From NCBI GenBank assembly GCA_016839545.1, contig JAEOUB010000237.1, forward strand, positions 1 through 5,679: a stretch of 5,679 bases of DNA, given 5' to 3'. The notes under the pieces were generated by a model. The model saw only the letters and a program-made list of their open reading frames with translations, had not been told where the DNA came from and made no database searches. Positions 1 through 5,367 of the stretch are shown here, one piece after another; the first letter of the stretch is position 1; the number at the start of each line of letters is the position of its first letter. Both the position numbers and the translations under genes were made by a program. Source of the DNA: Candidatus Kariarchaeota archaeon. Its GTDB lineage: Archaea > Asgardarchaeota > Heimdallarchaeia > Heimdallarchaeales > Kariarchaeaceae.

Positions 1-471
1 AATGGTGAATATCTTTCTCTTCACCTATATGGGAATTCACCATCAGATCTTGAACAGAAACTATCTGAGTTGTTGACTGATCTTGAAAATTCTCCTCTCC
101 TTTCCGGATCTATAGTTGTACAGTCTTCTGACACAACGAGAAAATCGCCAGGTCGCACATTTTTAGGCATCCACAAATATACCACCGATGATGAAACGTC
201 AAGCTTTTTCCTTTTTGCCTTACCTCACTTACTTATTCCACCAAAACGCCAAATACCAGAAATCCTTCCTCTGGCTACATCACACCAACCTTCTGCAGAT
301 GGTACAGATAACGTCCAGATCTCCCCTCTTCCGTCATCTAGAATAATTGATCTTATCCGAAAATATTCTTGGGATATTCACCAAAATTCAGGAAACACAA
401 TTCAAATAGAGAAAAAAGGGATTTCAATTGATCTCCCCTTCGACTACATGGATGAAGTCTCTGAATTCTGA
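1..471 (+). CDS. C-terminal part of an unrecognised protein (5' end outside window)
   Basis: The frame is open from the first base of the window to a TGA at 469-471, so about 156 residues of a longer protein are visible. The codon at 70 is an internal TTG, not a convincing start, because the frame continues upstream without a stop. I do not recognise the family. The visible part begins with a helix-like stretch (SDLEQKLSELL). A central segment follows with short hydrophobic strands (FFLFALPHLLIPP), then a Pro/Ser-rich loop, and a C-terminal alpha/beta stretch ending IDLPFDYMDEVSEF. There are no membrane segments, no cysteines and no obvious catalytic motif. It converges on the YhbY-like gene with a single base between the stop codons. 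No competing long frame exists on either strand here, which supports it being real. Confidence 0.6.
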   Translation, partial: NGEYLSLHLYGNSPSDLEQKLSELLTDLENSPLLSGSIVVQSSDTTRKSPGRTFLGIHKYTTDDETSSFFLFALPHLLIPPKRQIPEILPLATSHQPSADGTDNVQISPLPSSRIIDLIRKYSWDIHQNSGNTIQIEKKGISIDLPFDYMDEVSEF

Positions 472-472
472 A

Positions 473-724
473 TTACGACTTTCTTCTCTCCAGAACTACG
501 GTATTTCCCCTTTTGTCGATTTTTTTACATTTGACTTTTTGTATCAGATCTTGGATAGCATTCTCGACACTTTCAAACTCCCCAATGTCCAGAAACCTAA
601 TTTTGAGGTACCTATTGTTTTTAAACAGATGTTCAATCTGTTTTATCACTTCAGCTGAGGCACCTTTTTTCCCAATTTGTAAGTGTACTTTTCCATGAAT
701 TATTTCCTTCAAGTTTTGGGTCAT
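473..724 (-). CDS. YhbY/CRS1-YhbY (CRM) domain RNA-binding protein
   Basis: This is a small single-domain protein of the CRM/YhbY family, whose members bind RNA; bacterial YhbY associates with pre-50S particles, and a ribosome-biogenesis role is inferred here. Numbered from the ATG at 724 (83 aa), it shows the family GxxG-type loop as IGKKGAS at residues 17-23. It also has a helix AEVIKQIEHLF, the strand LKIRFLDI at about 40-47, a second helix at about 52-64, and the closing strand KRGNTVVLERRK, equivalent to the bacterial end of the domain. The ATG at 724 is preferred because GAGG lies 9 bases upstream. The in-frame TTG at 760 and the ATG at 733 would place that GAGG inside or abutting the start. 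The gene is divergent from rpS19e; yhbY, RNase P component 4 and S19e genes are often neighbours in archaea, but here no RNase P gene intervenes. Confidence 0.85.
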   Translation of the reverse strand: MTQNLKEIIHGKVHLQIGKKGASAEVIKQIEHLFKNNRYLKIRFLDIGEFESVENAIQDLIQKVKCKKIDKRGNTVVLERRKS

Positions 725-834
725 GACGTTCATCCTCTGCGAAGGTGCGATCCATATCAAACTTCAGATATGTACACAGTATCAGCACTGTCTTACCCAA
801 TCAGACTATTGAATCAACTGCTACTAGCGTGACA

Positions 835-854
835 GAAATATATTTTTTTATAAG
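835..854 (+). promoter_or_regulatory. Probable TATA/BRE element for the rpS19e operon
   Basis: An A/T block with a purine lead (GAAATATAT, then a T-run and ATAAG) lies 40-60 bases before the S19e ATG at 894. An archaeal TATA box here would place transcription start roughly 865-880, giving a short leader that includes TAGGT at 883-887, six bases before the ATG. The same block read on the minus strand (CTTATAAAAAAATATA) could serve the divergent YhbY-type gene, though with a leader of about 100 bases. This is judged from position and composition only. Confidence 0.4.
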
Positions 855-893
855 ATGTACTTCCAGCTAGATTTGTAAATAGTAGGTAAGCAT

Positions 894-1307
894 ATGACAA
901 CAGCGTATGATGTTTCAGCTGATCGACTTATTGAGCAAATGGCAGGCGACCTTAAAGCCTTGCCTGAAATCGTTCCTCCTGAATGGGCTCCATTTGTCAA
1001 AACCGGTATCAGCAGGGAACTCCCTCCAGAAAATCCAGATTGGTGGTTTGTTAGAACTGCAGCGATACTCCGTAAAGTCTATCTTCAGGGTCCAATAGGT
1101 ACTCGAAGGCTTCAAGCTCTCTTCGGTGGAAAGAAGAACCGTGGAGTGAAGCAAGAAAAAGCTAGAAAAGGAAGCGGTAGTATTGCTCGTGCAGTTCTCC
1201 AGCAACTTGAACATGCCAAACTGGTAGAGACTGTACCAAATGGAAGACAGATCACAGCTCGTGGTATGTCTTTTGTCGACAACGTTGCACATAGATGTAT
1301 TCAGTAA
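894..1307 (+). CDS. rps19e: Small-subunit ribosomal protein S19e (eS19)
   Basis: This is a protein of the archaeal/eukaryotic small ribosomal subunit head, needed for small-subunit maturation in eukaryotes. The 137-aa product matches the family along its length. It has an N-terminal helix after AYDVSADRLIEQ, then IVPPEWAPFVKTG at about 26-38, ENPDWWFVRTAAILRKVY at about 46-63, GPIGTRRLQALFGGKKNRGV at about 66-85, KGSGSIARAVLQQLEHAKLVE at about 92-112, and GRQITARGMSFVD at about 117-129. This is the winged-helix core. It is shorter than typical archaeal members (about 145-150 aa as I recall) and stops soon after the ITxxGxSFxD segment, so the last helix seems trimmed. The ATG at 894 has TAGGT six bases upstream. 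It is first in the operon, 9 bases before the PDCD5 gene. Confidence 0.97.
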   Translation: MTTAYDVSADRLIEQMAGDLKALPEIVPPEWAPFVKTGISRELPPENPDWWFVRTAAILRKVYLQGPIGTRRLQALFGGKKNRGVKQEKARKGSGSIARAVLQQLEHAKLVETVPNGRQITARGMSFVDNVAHRCIQ

Positions 1308-1316
1308 GGTGATACT

Positions 1317-1670
1317 ATGAGTGATGAATTGGATGAAATCCGAAAGAAACGTATGCAAGAACTGCAAAACAAGAATGACGCAGGTCAGGTAGACCCTGAA
1401 GCTTTACGTGAACAGGAGGAGGCTCAAAGACGTCTTGAAGAGAGAAAACAGGCCATCCTTCGAACGATTTTATCTGATGAAGCTAAGCAGCGATTGGCCA
1501 ATATCAAGCTTGTAAAGCCTGAAATGGCCGCAAATATTGAAAATCAACTTATTCAAATGTCCCAGATGGGGAGAATAAGTGGTAGGATCTCCGAGCAACA
1601 GCTCCTGCGGTTGCTGCGCCAATTGCAAGATAATAAAAGAGACTCGTCTATAACGTTTAAGAGGGTGTAA
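1317..1670 (+). CDS. PDCD5 / TFAR19 family DNA-binding protein
   Basis: The product is an archaeal homologue of eukaryotic programmed cell death protein 5, a small helical-bundle protein reported to bind DNA; its role in archaea is unclear. It is 117 aa, the usual size. Residues 1-48 are highly charged and helical, with an EEAQRRLEERKQ stretch. The diagnostic core runs from ILRTILSDEAKQRL (47-60) through NIKLVKPEMAANIENQLIQ (62-80) and the loop GRISGRISEQQLLRLL (85-100) to the C-terminal SSITFKRV. The start at 1317 is decided by AGGTGAT at 1307-1313, fully complementary to the conserved 16S 3' end. The location between S19e and L39e is the standard archaeal arrangement and suggests a translation-linked role. 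Two bases separate its stop from the L39e ATG. Confidence 0.95.
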   Translation: MSDELDEIRKKRMQELQNKNDAGQVDPEALREQEEAQRRLEERKQAILRTILSDEAKQRLANIKLVKPEMAANIENQLIQMSQMGRISGRISEQQLLRLLRQLQDNKRDSSITFKRV

Positions 1671-1672
1671 TA

Positions 1673-1828
1673 ATGGCAAGAAACAAAAACTATCCCCGAA
1701 AGAAAAGATATGCGAAAGCAATGAAAACCAATCTTCCGGTACCAACCTGGGTAACCATGCGTACTGGAAGGAAGGTCAGACAACATCCTGGTGAGAGGAA
1801 TTGGAGATCTCACACAATTAAGAGGTAG
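1673..1828 (+). CDS. rpl39e: Large-subunit ribosomal protein L39e (eL39)
   Basis: This tiny, strongly basic protein sits near the polypeptide exit tunnel of the large subunit in archaea and eukaryotes. I translated 51 residues from the ATG at 1673 to the TAG at 1826-1828. The sequence begins MARNKNYPRKKRYAKAMKTN and continues with the invariant core VPTWVTMRT (23-31), then VRQHPGERNWR (35-45) and a basic end TIKR. The length and the pattern N-x-x-V-P-x-W-V, followed by R-x-W-R, are diagnostic of the family. GAGGGTG at 1661-1667, inside the end of the PDCD5 gene, is its ribosome binding site with five bases spacing. Five bases separate it from L31e, so the two are translationally coupled or nearly so. 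Confidence 0.96.
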   Translation: MARNKNYPRKKRYAKAMKTNLPVPTWVTMRTGRKVRQHPGERNWRSHTIKR

Positions 1829-1833
1829 TTAAG

Positions 1834-2205
1834 ATGTCGCATCAAATTGTTGAGGAAAGGACATACACCATTCCATTTTATCCCAAGCTGAATAGCATCC
1901 CACGAACAAAGAGGGCCCAGCGAGCTGTAAAAATGGTTCGTGATTTCGTCATGAAGCATATGAAAGTTGAAGATGTCTGGATCTCTCAGGATGTAAACGA
2001 AGAAATCTTCAAGAGAGGAATGCAAAAACCTCCGAGAAAAATCACTATCAGAGCCGAGAAAGCTGATGATGATGTGGTTGCTATATACCTCTCTGGAATT
2101 CGACCAGAGGACTACTTCAAATCAGACGGAGTCCCAGTCGCTACTCGACCCAGCGAGGAAGAAATCGATCTCGAAGAAGAAGACTTTGTCGAAGAAGAAG
2201 AATAA
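1834..2205 (+). CDS. rpl31e: Large-subunit ribosomal protein L31e (eL31) with acidic C-terminal tail
   Basis: L31e lies at the rim of the exit tunnel of the archaeal/eukaryotic large subunit. The family core is clear: EERTYTIPFY (7-16), PRTKRAQRAVKMVRDFVMKHMKVEDVWI (23-50), a DVNEEIFKRGMQKPPRKITIRA segment (53-74) and VVAIYL at about 81-86. At 123 aa it is longer than the roughly 80-100 residues I expect of archaeal members. The extra part is a low-complexity acidic tail, residues 107-123, almost all Glu and Asp with D112, D117 and hydrophobics between, encoded by GAA/GAG-rich DNA at about 2152-2202. GAGGT at 1822-1826 in the end of L39e, seven bases before the ATG, supports the start. Confidence 0.96.
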   Translation: MSHQIVEERTYTIPFYPKLNSIPRTKRAQRAVKMVRDFVMKHMKVEDVWISQDVNEEIFKRGMQKPPRKITIRAEKADDDVVAIYLSGIRPEDYFKSDGVPVATRPSEEEIDLEEEDFVEEEE

Positions 2206-2233
2206 GGTTTATTCGTACTTTCGAGGTTTAATT

Positions 2234-2905
2234 ATGAACATACAATCAGTTGATATTTTAGGAAATTCCAGTATTGGCATCTTTGGGGTATCAACTGATA
2301 CATACTCACTTTTTCCATACAATATTCAATCTCATAAAATGGAGTTAATTGAGGAAACTCTAGAAACGAAAATCGTTACGACAACAATCAATAATTCCAA
2401 TCTACTCGGTCTTTTTGCCGTGGGAACATCAGATAAACTACTCATACCAAATCTGACTAACCTTGATGAATTTAACAAAATAAATCAGGAGTTGGGAGAT
2501 AACATTGAAATTCATCGTTTTGACTCAACTATAACCGCTTTGGGGAATGTTATAGTAGTTATAAAAGATAAGGCACTTGTCAGCCCTGAATTTACTAAAT
2601 CGGAGATAAACCAAATCGCTGATTTACTTGATGTTGAAGTTCAGAGTCGAAGTATTCTCAATACGTCGATCGTGGGTTCTCTAATGTTTGGTAACCATCA
2701 AGGTTTATTGGTTCATCCTCTTGTTAGTGATGAGGAACTTGATTGGCTTGAGTCCTATTTCCGTGTACCGGTTGATGTGGTGACGGTTAACAGAGGAACC
2801 CCATATCCACGACCTGGAATAATTGGTAATTCCAAAGGGGTACTCGTTGGTAGTGACACAACTGGTCCCGAATTAATGAGAATTTTCGAAGTTCTCCTGA
2901 CTTAG
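2234..2905 (+). CDS. eif6: Translation initiation factor aIF6
   Basis: aIF6 binds the large subunit at the intersubunit face and blocks premature joining of the small subunit; it also acts in large-subunit biogenesis. The 223-aa product has the family's usual length. It is built from five similar beta-alpha units (pentein fold), visible as NSSIGIFGVSTDTYSLFP (11-28), NSNLLGLFAVGTSDKLLIP (54-72), TALGNVIVVIKDKALVSPEF (101-120), GSLMFGNHQGLLVHPLVSDE (148-167) and GIIGNSKGVLVGSDTTGPEL (195-214). The motif VNRGTPYPRPGI (185-196) is also typical. The frame is open upstream to 2066, but that part lies inside L31e in another frame. The ATG at 2234 with GAGGT at 2223-2227 gives the correct family N-terminus. 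It is the last gene of the operon, 28 bases after L31e. Confidence 0.97.
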   Translation: MNIQSVDILGNSSIGIFGVSTDTYSLFPYNIQSHKMELIEETLETKIVTTTINNSNLLGLFAVGTSDKLLIPNLTNLDEFNKINQELGDNIEIHRFDSTITALGNVIVVIKDKALVSPEFTKSEINQIADLLDVEVQSRSILNTSIVGSLMFGNHQGLLVHPLVSDEELDWLESYFRVPVDVVTVNRGTPYPRPGIIGNSKGVLVGSDTTGPELMRIFEVLLT

Positions 2906-2914
2906 TATAATTGA

Positions 2915-2928
2915 TTAGTTTTGTGTTT
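2915..2928 (+). terminator. Possible T-rich terminator after aIF6
   Basis: The 21-base gap between the convergent aIF6 and nuoD stop codons holds a T-rich stretch (TTAGTTTTGTGTTT) on the plus strand, as expected of archaeal termination without a hairpin. It runs into the nuoD stop codon. The T-runs are short, so the call is weak. Confidence 0.3.
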
Positions 2929-4033
2929 AACGATCTAAATCCCCGACACAGAGATCAATTGATCCCATAACAGCGGGAATATCGGCTAATTTTCCACCAA
3001 CAATTAAAGGTGTTAATGTTCTCAGATTATTGAAGACAGGACTTTTTATTCTTACTCGGTAAGGTGTATCTTTGCCTTCACTCACAATGAAGAAACCACC
3101 CTCACCTCGGCCAGTCTCAATCCTTCTGTAGACCTCTCCTTTTGGTGGCCTTCGAGGTATGTCCATGTTTCTGTATGGATCTGTTGCTTTGAGAGCATTG
3201 TATTTGTCCCAAGCTTGCCAACATATATTGATTGATTCTTGCATTTCCTCGAGTCTTACTCTGTATCTGGCGTAACAGTCACCTTCATGTCGTACCACTA
3301 CTCGGAAATCAAGTTCATCGTAACCGAAATAAGGATCATCTCTTCTGACATCGAAATCCACACCACTTGCTCTAGCAACGGGACCAACTGTCCCAAAATC
3401 AAGAGCTTCTTCCCTCGTTAGCGTTCCAATACCTTGAGTTCTAATCCTGAAAATTTGAGCCTCTTCCAATAAGTCAAGGAACTCGAAATGGAGTCGATTA
3501 AATTCCTCAAAACTGGCGTCCATTCTCTTCTCAAAATTGGGAGGTAAGTCAGCCCAAACTCCACCGATACGGACATAATTGTATGTCATTCGTGCACCTG
3601 TAATCATCTCAAGCATGTTGAGTATGATCTCACGTGCATTCATGGGGTAAATGAGCATGGTAAGAGCTCCAATATCTACACTCATAGCTGCAAGCCATAA
3701 ACAGTGACTGGCAATTCTCTGCAACTCTAATGTAATAATTCTAAGCCATTTTGCTTTATCAGGAATTTCAACCTGGTAAACGCCTTCAATTGAATGGGTA
3801 TAAGCAGTAGACCAGCTGTGCGACTCTACGTAACAAAGTCTATCACAGATCGGGATACCCTGATCATATTTTCTGTTTGTTAGTAGCTTTTCATAACCTC
3901 GATGGAGATACCCAATTTGAGAATCTGCATCTACAATAGTCTCACCATCAATTGTCAGACGAATGGACCATAGTCCATGCATAGACGGATGCTGAGGACC
4001 CATGAAAAGGTTCATTTCGGTTTTCTCAGACAT
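2927..4033 (-). CDS. nuoD: Complex I-like 49-kDa subunit NuoD (FpoD/NuoD family)
   Basis: This is the quinone-side peripheral-arm subunit of NADH/F420H2-type complex I, related to [NiFe]-hydrogenase large subunits. The 368-aa protein has GPQHPSMHG at 12-20, the hydrogenase-like HRGYEKL at 44-50, DRLCYVESHS at 64-73, a VDIGALT segment at 119-125, ARMTYNYVRIGGV at 147-159, GPVARASG at 217-224, RIETGRGEGGF at 304-314 and the terminal GDLDR. By spacing from H19, residues H19, Y68 and D120 correspond to Thermus Nqo4 His38, Tyr87 and Asp139 of the quinone pocket. Oddly, C67 replaces the Asp before that Tyr, and C362 sits in the C-terminal motif. Length is slightly below the usual 380-400. The ATG at 4031-4033 overlaps the nuoC stop as TAATG, with GGAGGA nine bases upstream. 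It is the last gene of the operon, convergent with aIF6. Confidence 0.95.
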   Translation of the reverse strand: MSEKTEMNLFMGPQHPSMHGLWSIRLTIDGETIVDADSQIGYLHRGYEKLLTNRKYDQGIPICDRLCYVESHSWSTAYTHSIEGVYQVEIPDKAKWLRIITLELQRIASHCLWLAAMSVDIGALTMLIYPMNAREIILNMLEMITGARMTYNYVRIGGVWADLPPNFEKRMDASFEEFNRLHFEFLDLLEEAQIFRIRTQGIGTLTREEALDFGTVGPVARASGVDFDVRRDDPYFGYDELDFRVVVRHEGDCYARYRVRLEEMQESINICWQAWDKYNALKATDPYRNMDIPRRPPKGEVYRRIETGRGEGGFFIVSEGKDTPYRVRIKSPVFNNLRTLTPLIVGGKLADIPAVMGSIDLCVGDLDR

Positions 4034-4500
4034 TATTCAAAATCCTCCGGTTTTCTGTACACTGGTTTTCTGTAGACATAATCCTCTCTTAGAGGATGCC
4101 CTTCCCAGTTTTCTGGCATAAGTAATCTTCTCAGATCAGGATGATTTGTAAAATTTACACCCAGTAAATCATAGGTTTCTCTTTCATGCCAATCCATTCC
4201 TATCCAAACAGGGGTAAGAGAATCGACAACACATTCATCTCTGTCAATTTCCACTTTAAGAACTAGAATATCAGCACTATCAGGGGTACTGATGTGCCAA
4301 ATGACGTCCATTTTGTCCTTATAGTCAACACCCGTACACATATTTGGAATTGTGAAACCCATTTCATGCTTTGAGAACTCCGCAACTTCAACAATTTTCT
4401 CTGCGGTTACCTTGATCTCAATTCTCGCCTCTCCTCTGTCCTCAACACCAACAATAGCATCTCCGAACTCGGCCTGAAGTTTCTCTCCAATCTGACTCAT
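4033..4500 (-). CDS. nuoC: Complex I-like 30-kDa subunit NuoC
   Basis: This peripheral-arm subunit packs against NuoD and NuoB and carries no cofactor. It is 155 aa from the ATG at 4500. The C-terminal half bears the family signature: WHERETYDLLGVNFTNHPDL at about 104-123, RRLLMPENWEGHPLREDY at about 124-141. The N-terminal half is the expected alpha/beta domain. I place the start at 4500 rather than the GTG at 4509. The ATG overlaps the nuoA stop as TAATG, the same arrangement as nuoC/nuoD, and GAGGTG lies six bases upstream at 4507-4512, so the GTG falls within the Shine-Dalgarno itself. After the signature comes a tandem five-residue repeat, VYRKPVYRKP (142-151), and an acidic end. nuoC follows nuoA directly, with no nuoB between. 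Confidence 0.95.
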   Translation of the reverse strand: MSQIGEKLQAEFGDAIVGVEDRGEARIEIKVTAEKIVEVAEFSKHEMGFTIPNMCTGVDYKDKMDVIWHISTPDSADILVLKVEIDRDECVVDSLTPVWIGMDWHERETYDLLGVNFTNHPDLRRLLMPENWEGHPLREDYVYRKPVYRKPEDFE

Positions 4501-4895
4501 TACATCCACCTCAAAGCGTCACGTTTCCACCAATAAAGGAAACCAATCAGAAGTACACCAAGAAATGCACCTGCAAATCCCATAATCTGCTCATAGCTTT
4601 CCACAAGATATCTTACAGAAAGAGCCCACGCCAAAAGGAATGAAGTTACAACGTCGAAGATCACAAATATCAGAGCGAATACATAGTACTGGAAATTAAA
4701 CCTGGTCTGTGCATCACCTATTGGCACTTCACCACATTCATATGCGATAAAGGCTGATAAACCCTCGATTTGTTTACTTTCATCTCTTTTAGGAGCTAGG
4801 AATTTGTTCAACAGTACAAAAATAATGACTGTTATAACCCCTAGATTGAATAGAATGAAGGCGGAGAGATATTGTTGGAGAATAAAGGCTGCCAT
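4500..4895 (-). CDS. nuoA: Complex I-like membrane subunit NuoA
   Basis: This small membrane subunit lies near the junction of the peripheral and membrane arms of complex I. The 131-aa protein has three hydrophobic helices at about 10-33, 69-92 and 104-123. The loop after helix 1 carries the family signature AYECGEVPIGDAQTRFNFQYY (51-71), including C54 of the loop that in complex I lines the quinone entry area. Helix 2 has VIFDVVTSFLLAW (78-90). D81 matches the conserved Asp of the consensus FDVE, but the following conserved Glu is Val83, and the usual PWA is AWA. The ATG at 4893-4895 has AGAGGT at 4902-4907, six bases upstream. It is first gene of the operon, overlapping nuoC by one base. 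Confidence 0.95.
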   Translation of the reverse strand: MAAFILQQYLSAFILFNLGVITVIIFVLLNKFLAPKRDESKQIEGLSAFIAYECGEVPIGDAQTRFNFQYYVFALIFVIFDVVTSFLLAWALSVRYLVESYEQIMGFAGAFLGVLLIGFLYWWKRDALRWM

Positions 4896-4937
4896 GGTGT
4901 TACCTCTTATTTCATACTTGCCTAAATTGACTTTCTC

Positions 4938-4950
4938 TTAAAGTTTTGTC
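4938..4950 (-). promoter_or_regulatory. Possible TATA element for the nuoACD operon
   Basis: Read on the minus strand this is GACAAAACTTTAA, about 43-55 bases before the nuoA ATG. That would put transcription start about 20 bases upstream of the start codon, leaving room for AGAGGT in the leader. The match to an archaeal TATA box is only fair. The 107-base gap (4896-5002) behind the TerB-like gene is long enough for an independent promoter. Confidence 0.3.
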
Positions 4951-5002
4951 AATATTACGCTTTGACTAGCTGTTCAAGGGCTTCTATTATGCGCGTGATA
5001 GT

Positions 5003-5317
5003 TTACTCTGTCATTAAGCTCTTAATTAGGGAGTTTATCATATTTCTCTCATCTTGTGTTATTATTTTGTCTTCTTTTGATATATCGTACACATTCTGCA
5101 AGAGGTTTTTTCTGAAATCCTTCAGTCTATCAGATTCCTCCTCACTAGTCTCGTCTTTTTTCTCAAGATCGTGGATTGCCTCTCTTAGGGACTGGATGTC
5201 AAGCTTTACCTGTCTGAGGATCGCTAATTCATCTTCGCTTATCACATCATCTTCCATAGCAACTAGCAAAATGGTATTCATCAGCCTTTGTAAGACTTGG
5301 TCCTCATCAAGATTCAT
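5003..5317 (-). CDS. Small acidic TerB-like helical protein with duplicated ED..I..DE motif
   Basis: The function is unknown. From the ATG at 5317 it is 104 aa; a GTG at 5338 would give 111. Numbered on the 111-aa form, two motif copies lie exactly 60 residues apart: MEDDVISEDELAIL (28-41) and KEDKIITQDERNMI (88-101). Each has the pattern E-D-x-x-I-[ST]-x-D-E-x-x-x-[IL]. This resembles the acidic loop plus helix of TerB/tellurite-resistance-like domains, which bind divalent metal. A charged, probably coiled helix (residues 45-80) lies between them. There are no cysteines or membrane segments. The start is uncertain: the GTG has AGGT only three bases upstream, while the ATG has no Shine-Dalgarno but lies at the right distance from a TATA-like element for a short leader. 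It stands alone, 107 bases before nuoA. The TerB link is inferred from pattern, not alignment. Confidence 0.72.
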   Translation of the reverse strand: MNLDEDQVLQRLMNTILLVAMEDDVISEDELAILRQVKLDIQSLREAIHDLEKKDETSEEESDRLKDFRKNLLQNVYDISKEDKIITQDERNMINSLIKSLMTE

Positions 5318-5319
5318 GT

Positions 5320-5367
5320 TATTCCGATTCAGAGGCACTCAACCTGAATAAAAACTATTCCGATTCA
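5320..5367. repeat. Pair of 12-bp perfect direct repeats before the TerB-like gene
   Basis: TATTCCGATTCA occurs at 5320-5331 and again at 5356-5367, 36 bases from start to start. On the coding (minus) strand the unit is TGAATCGGAATA. One copy ends two bases before the ATG at 5317, and the other precedes the A/T-rich TATA-like stretch. The placement around a presumed promoter suggests an operator or regulator-binding pair, which is inference. Confidence 0.6.
5347..5358 (-). promoter_or_regulatory. Possible TATA element of the TerB-like gene
   Basis: On the minus strand this reads ATAGTTTTTATT. Its centre lies about 35 bases before the ATG at 5317, so transcription would begin roughly at 5325 and the mRNA would have almost no leader. 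It lies between the two direct repeats and overlaps one of them. Confidence 0.35.

Noticed and set aside
725..760. N-terminal extension of the YhbY-type protein from TTG at 760
   Set aside because: The extra 12 residues are not part of the domain, and the only good GAGG fits the ATG at 724.
765..785. Imperfect palindrome around TGTACA (GATATGTACACAGTATC)
   Set aside because: Only the central six bases and the outer GATA/TATC are symmetrical, and the spacing is unequal. It is too weak to call an operator.
915..1367. Long minus-strand open frame opposite S19e and the PDCD5 gene
   Set aside because: It mirrors a clearly identified ribosomal protein gene and gives no family-like protein. It is a shadow frame.
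2066..2233. Upstream extension of the aIF6 reading frame
   Set aside because: It lies wholly within L31e and the short gap after it, in another frame. The ATG at 2234 has a good Shine-Dalgarno and gives the family's normal N-terminus.
4501..4509. GTG start of nuoC at 4509
   Set aside because: This GTG is part of the GAGGTG ribosome binding site. The ATG at 4500 has correct spacing and the same TAATG overlap as the next junction.
4962..5351. Plus-strand open frame opposite the TerB-like gene
   Set aside because: The product is a Ser/Phe/Leu-rich low-complexity sequence, typical of the reverse of an acidic helical protein. The minus-strand reading has repeated motifs and a sensible composition.
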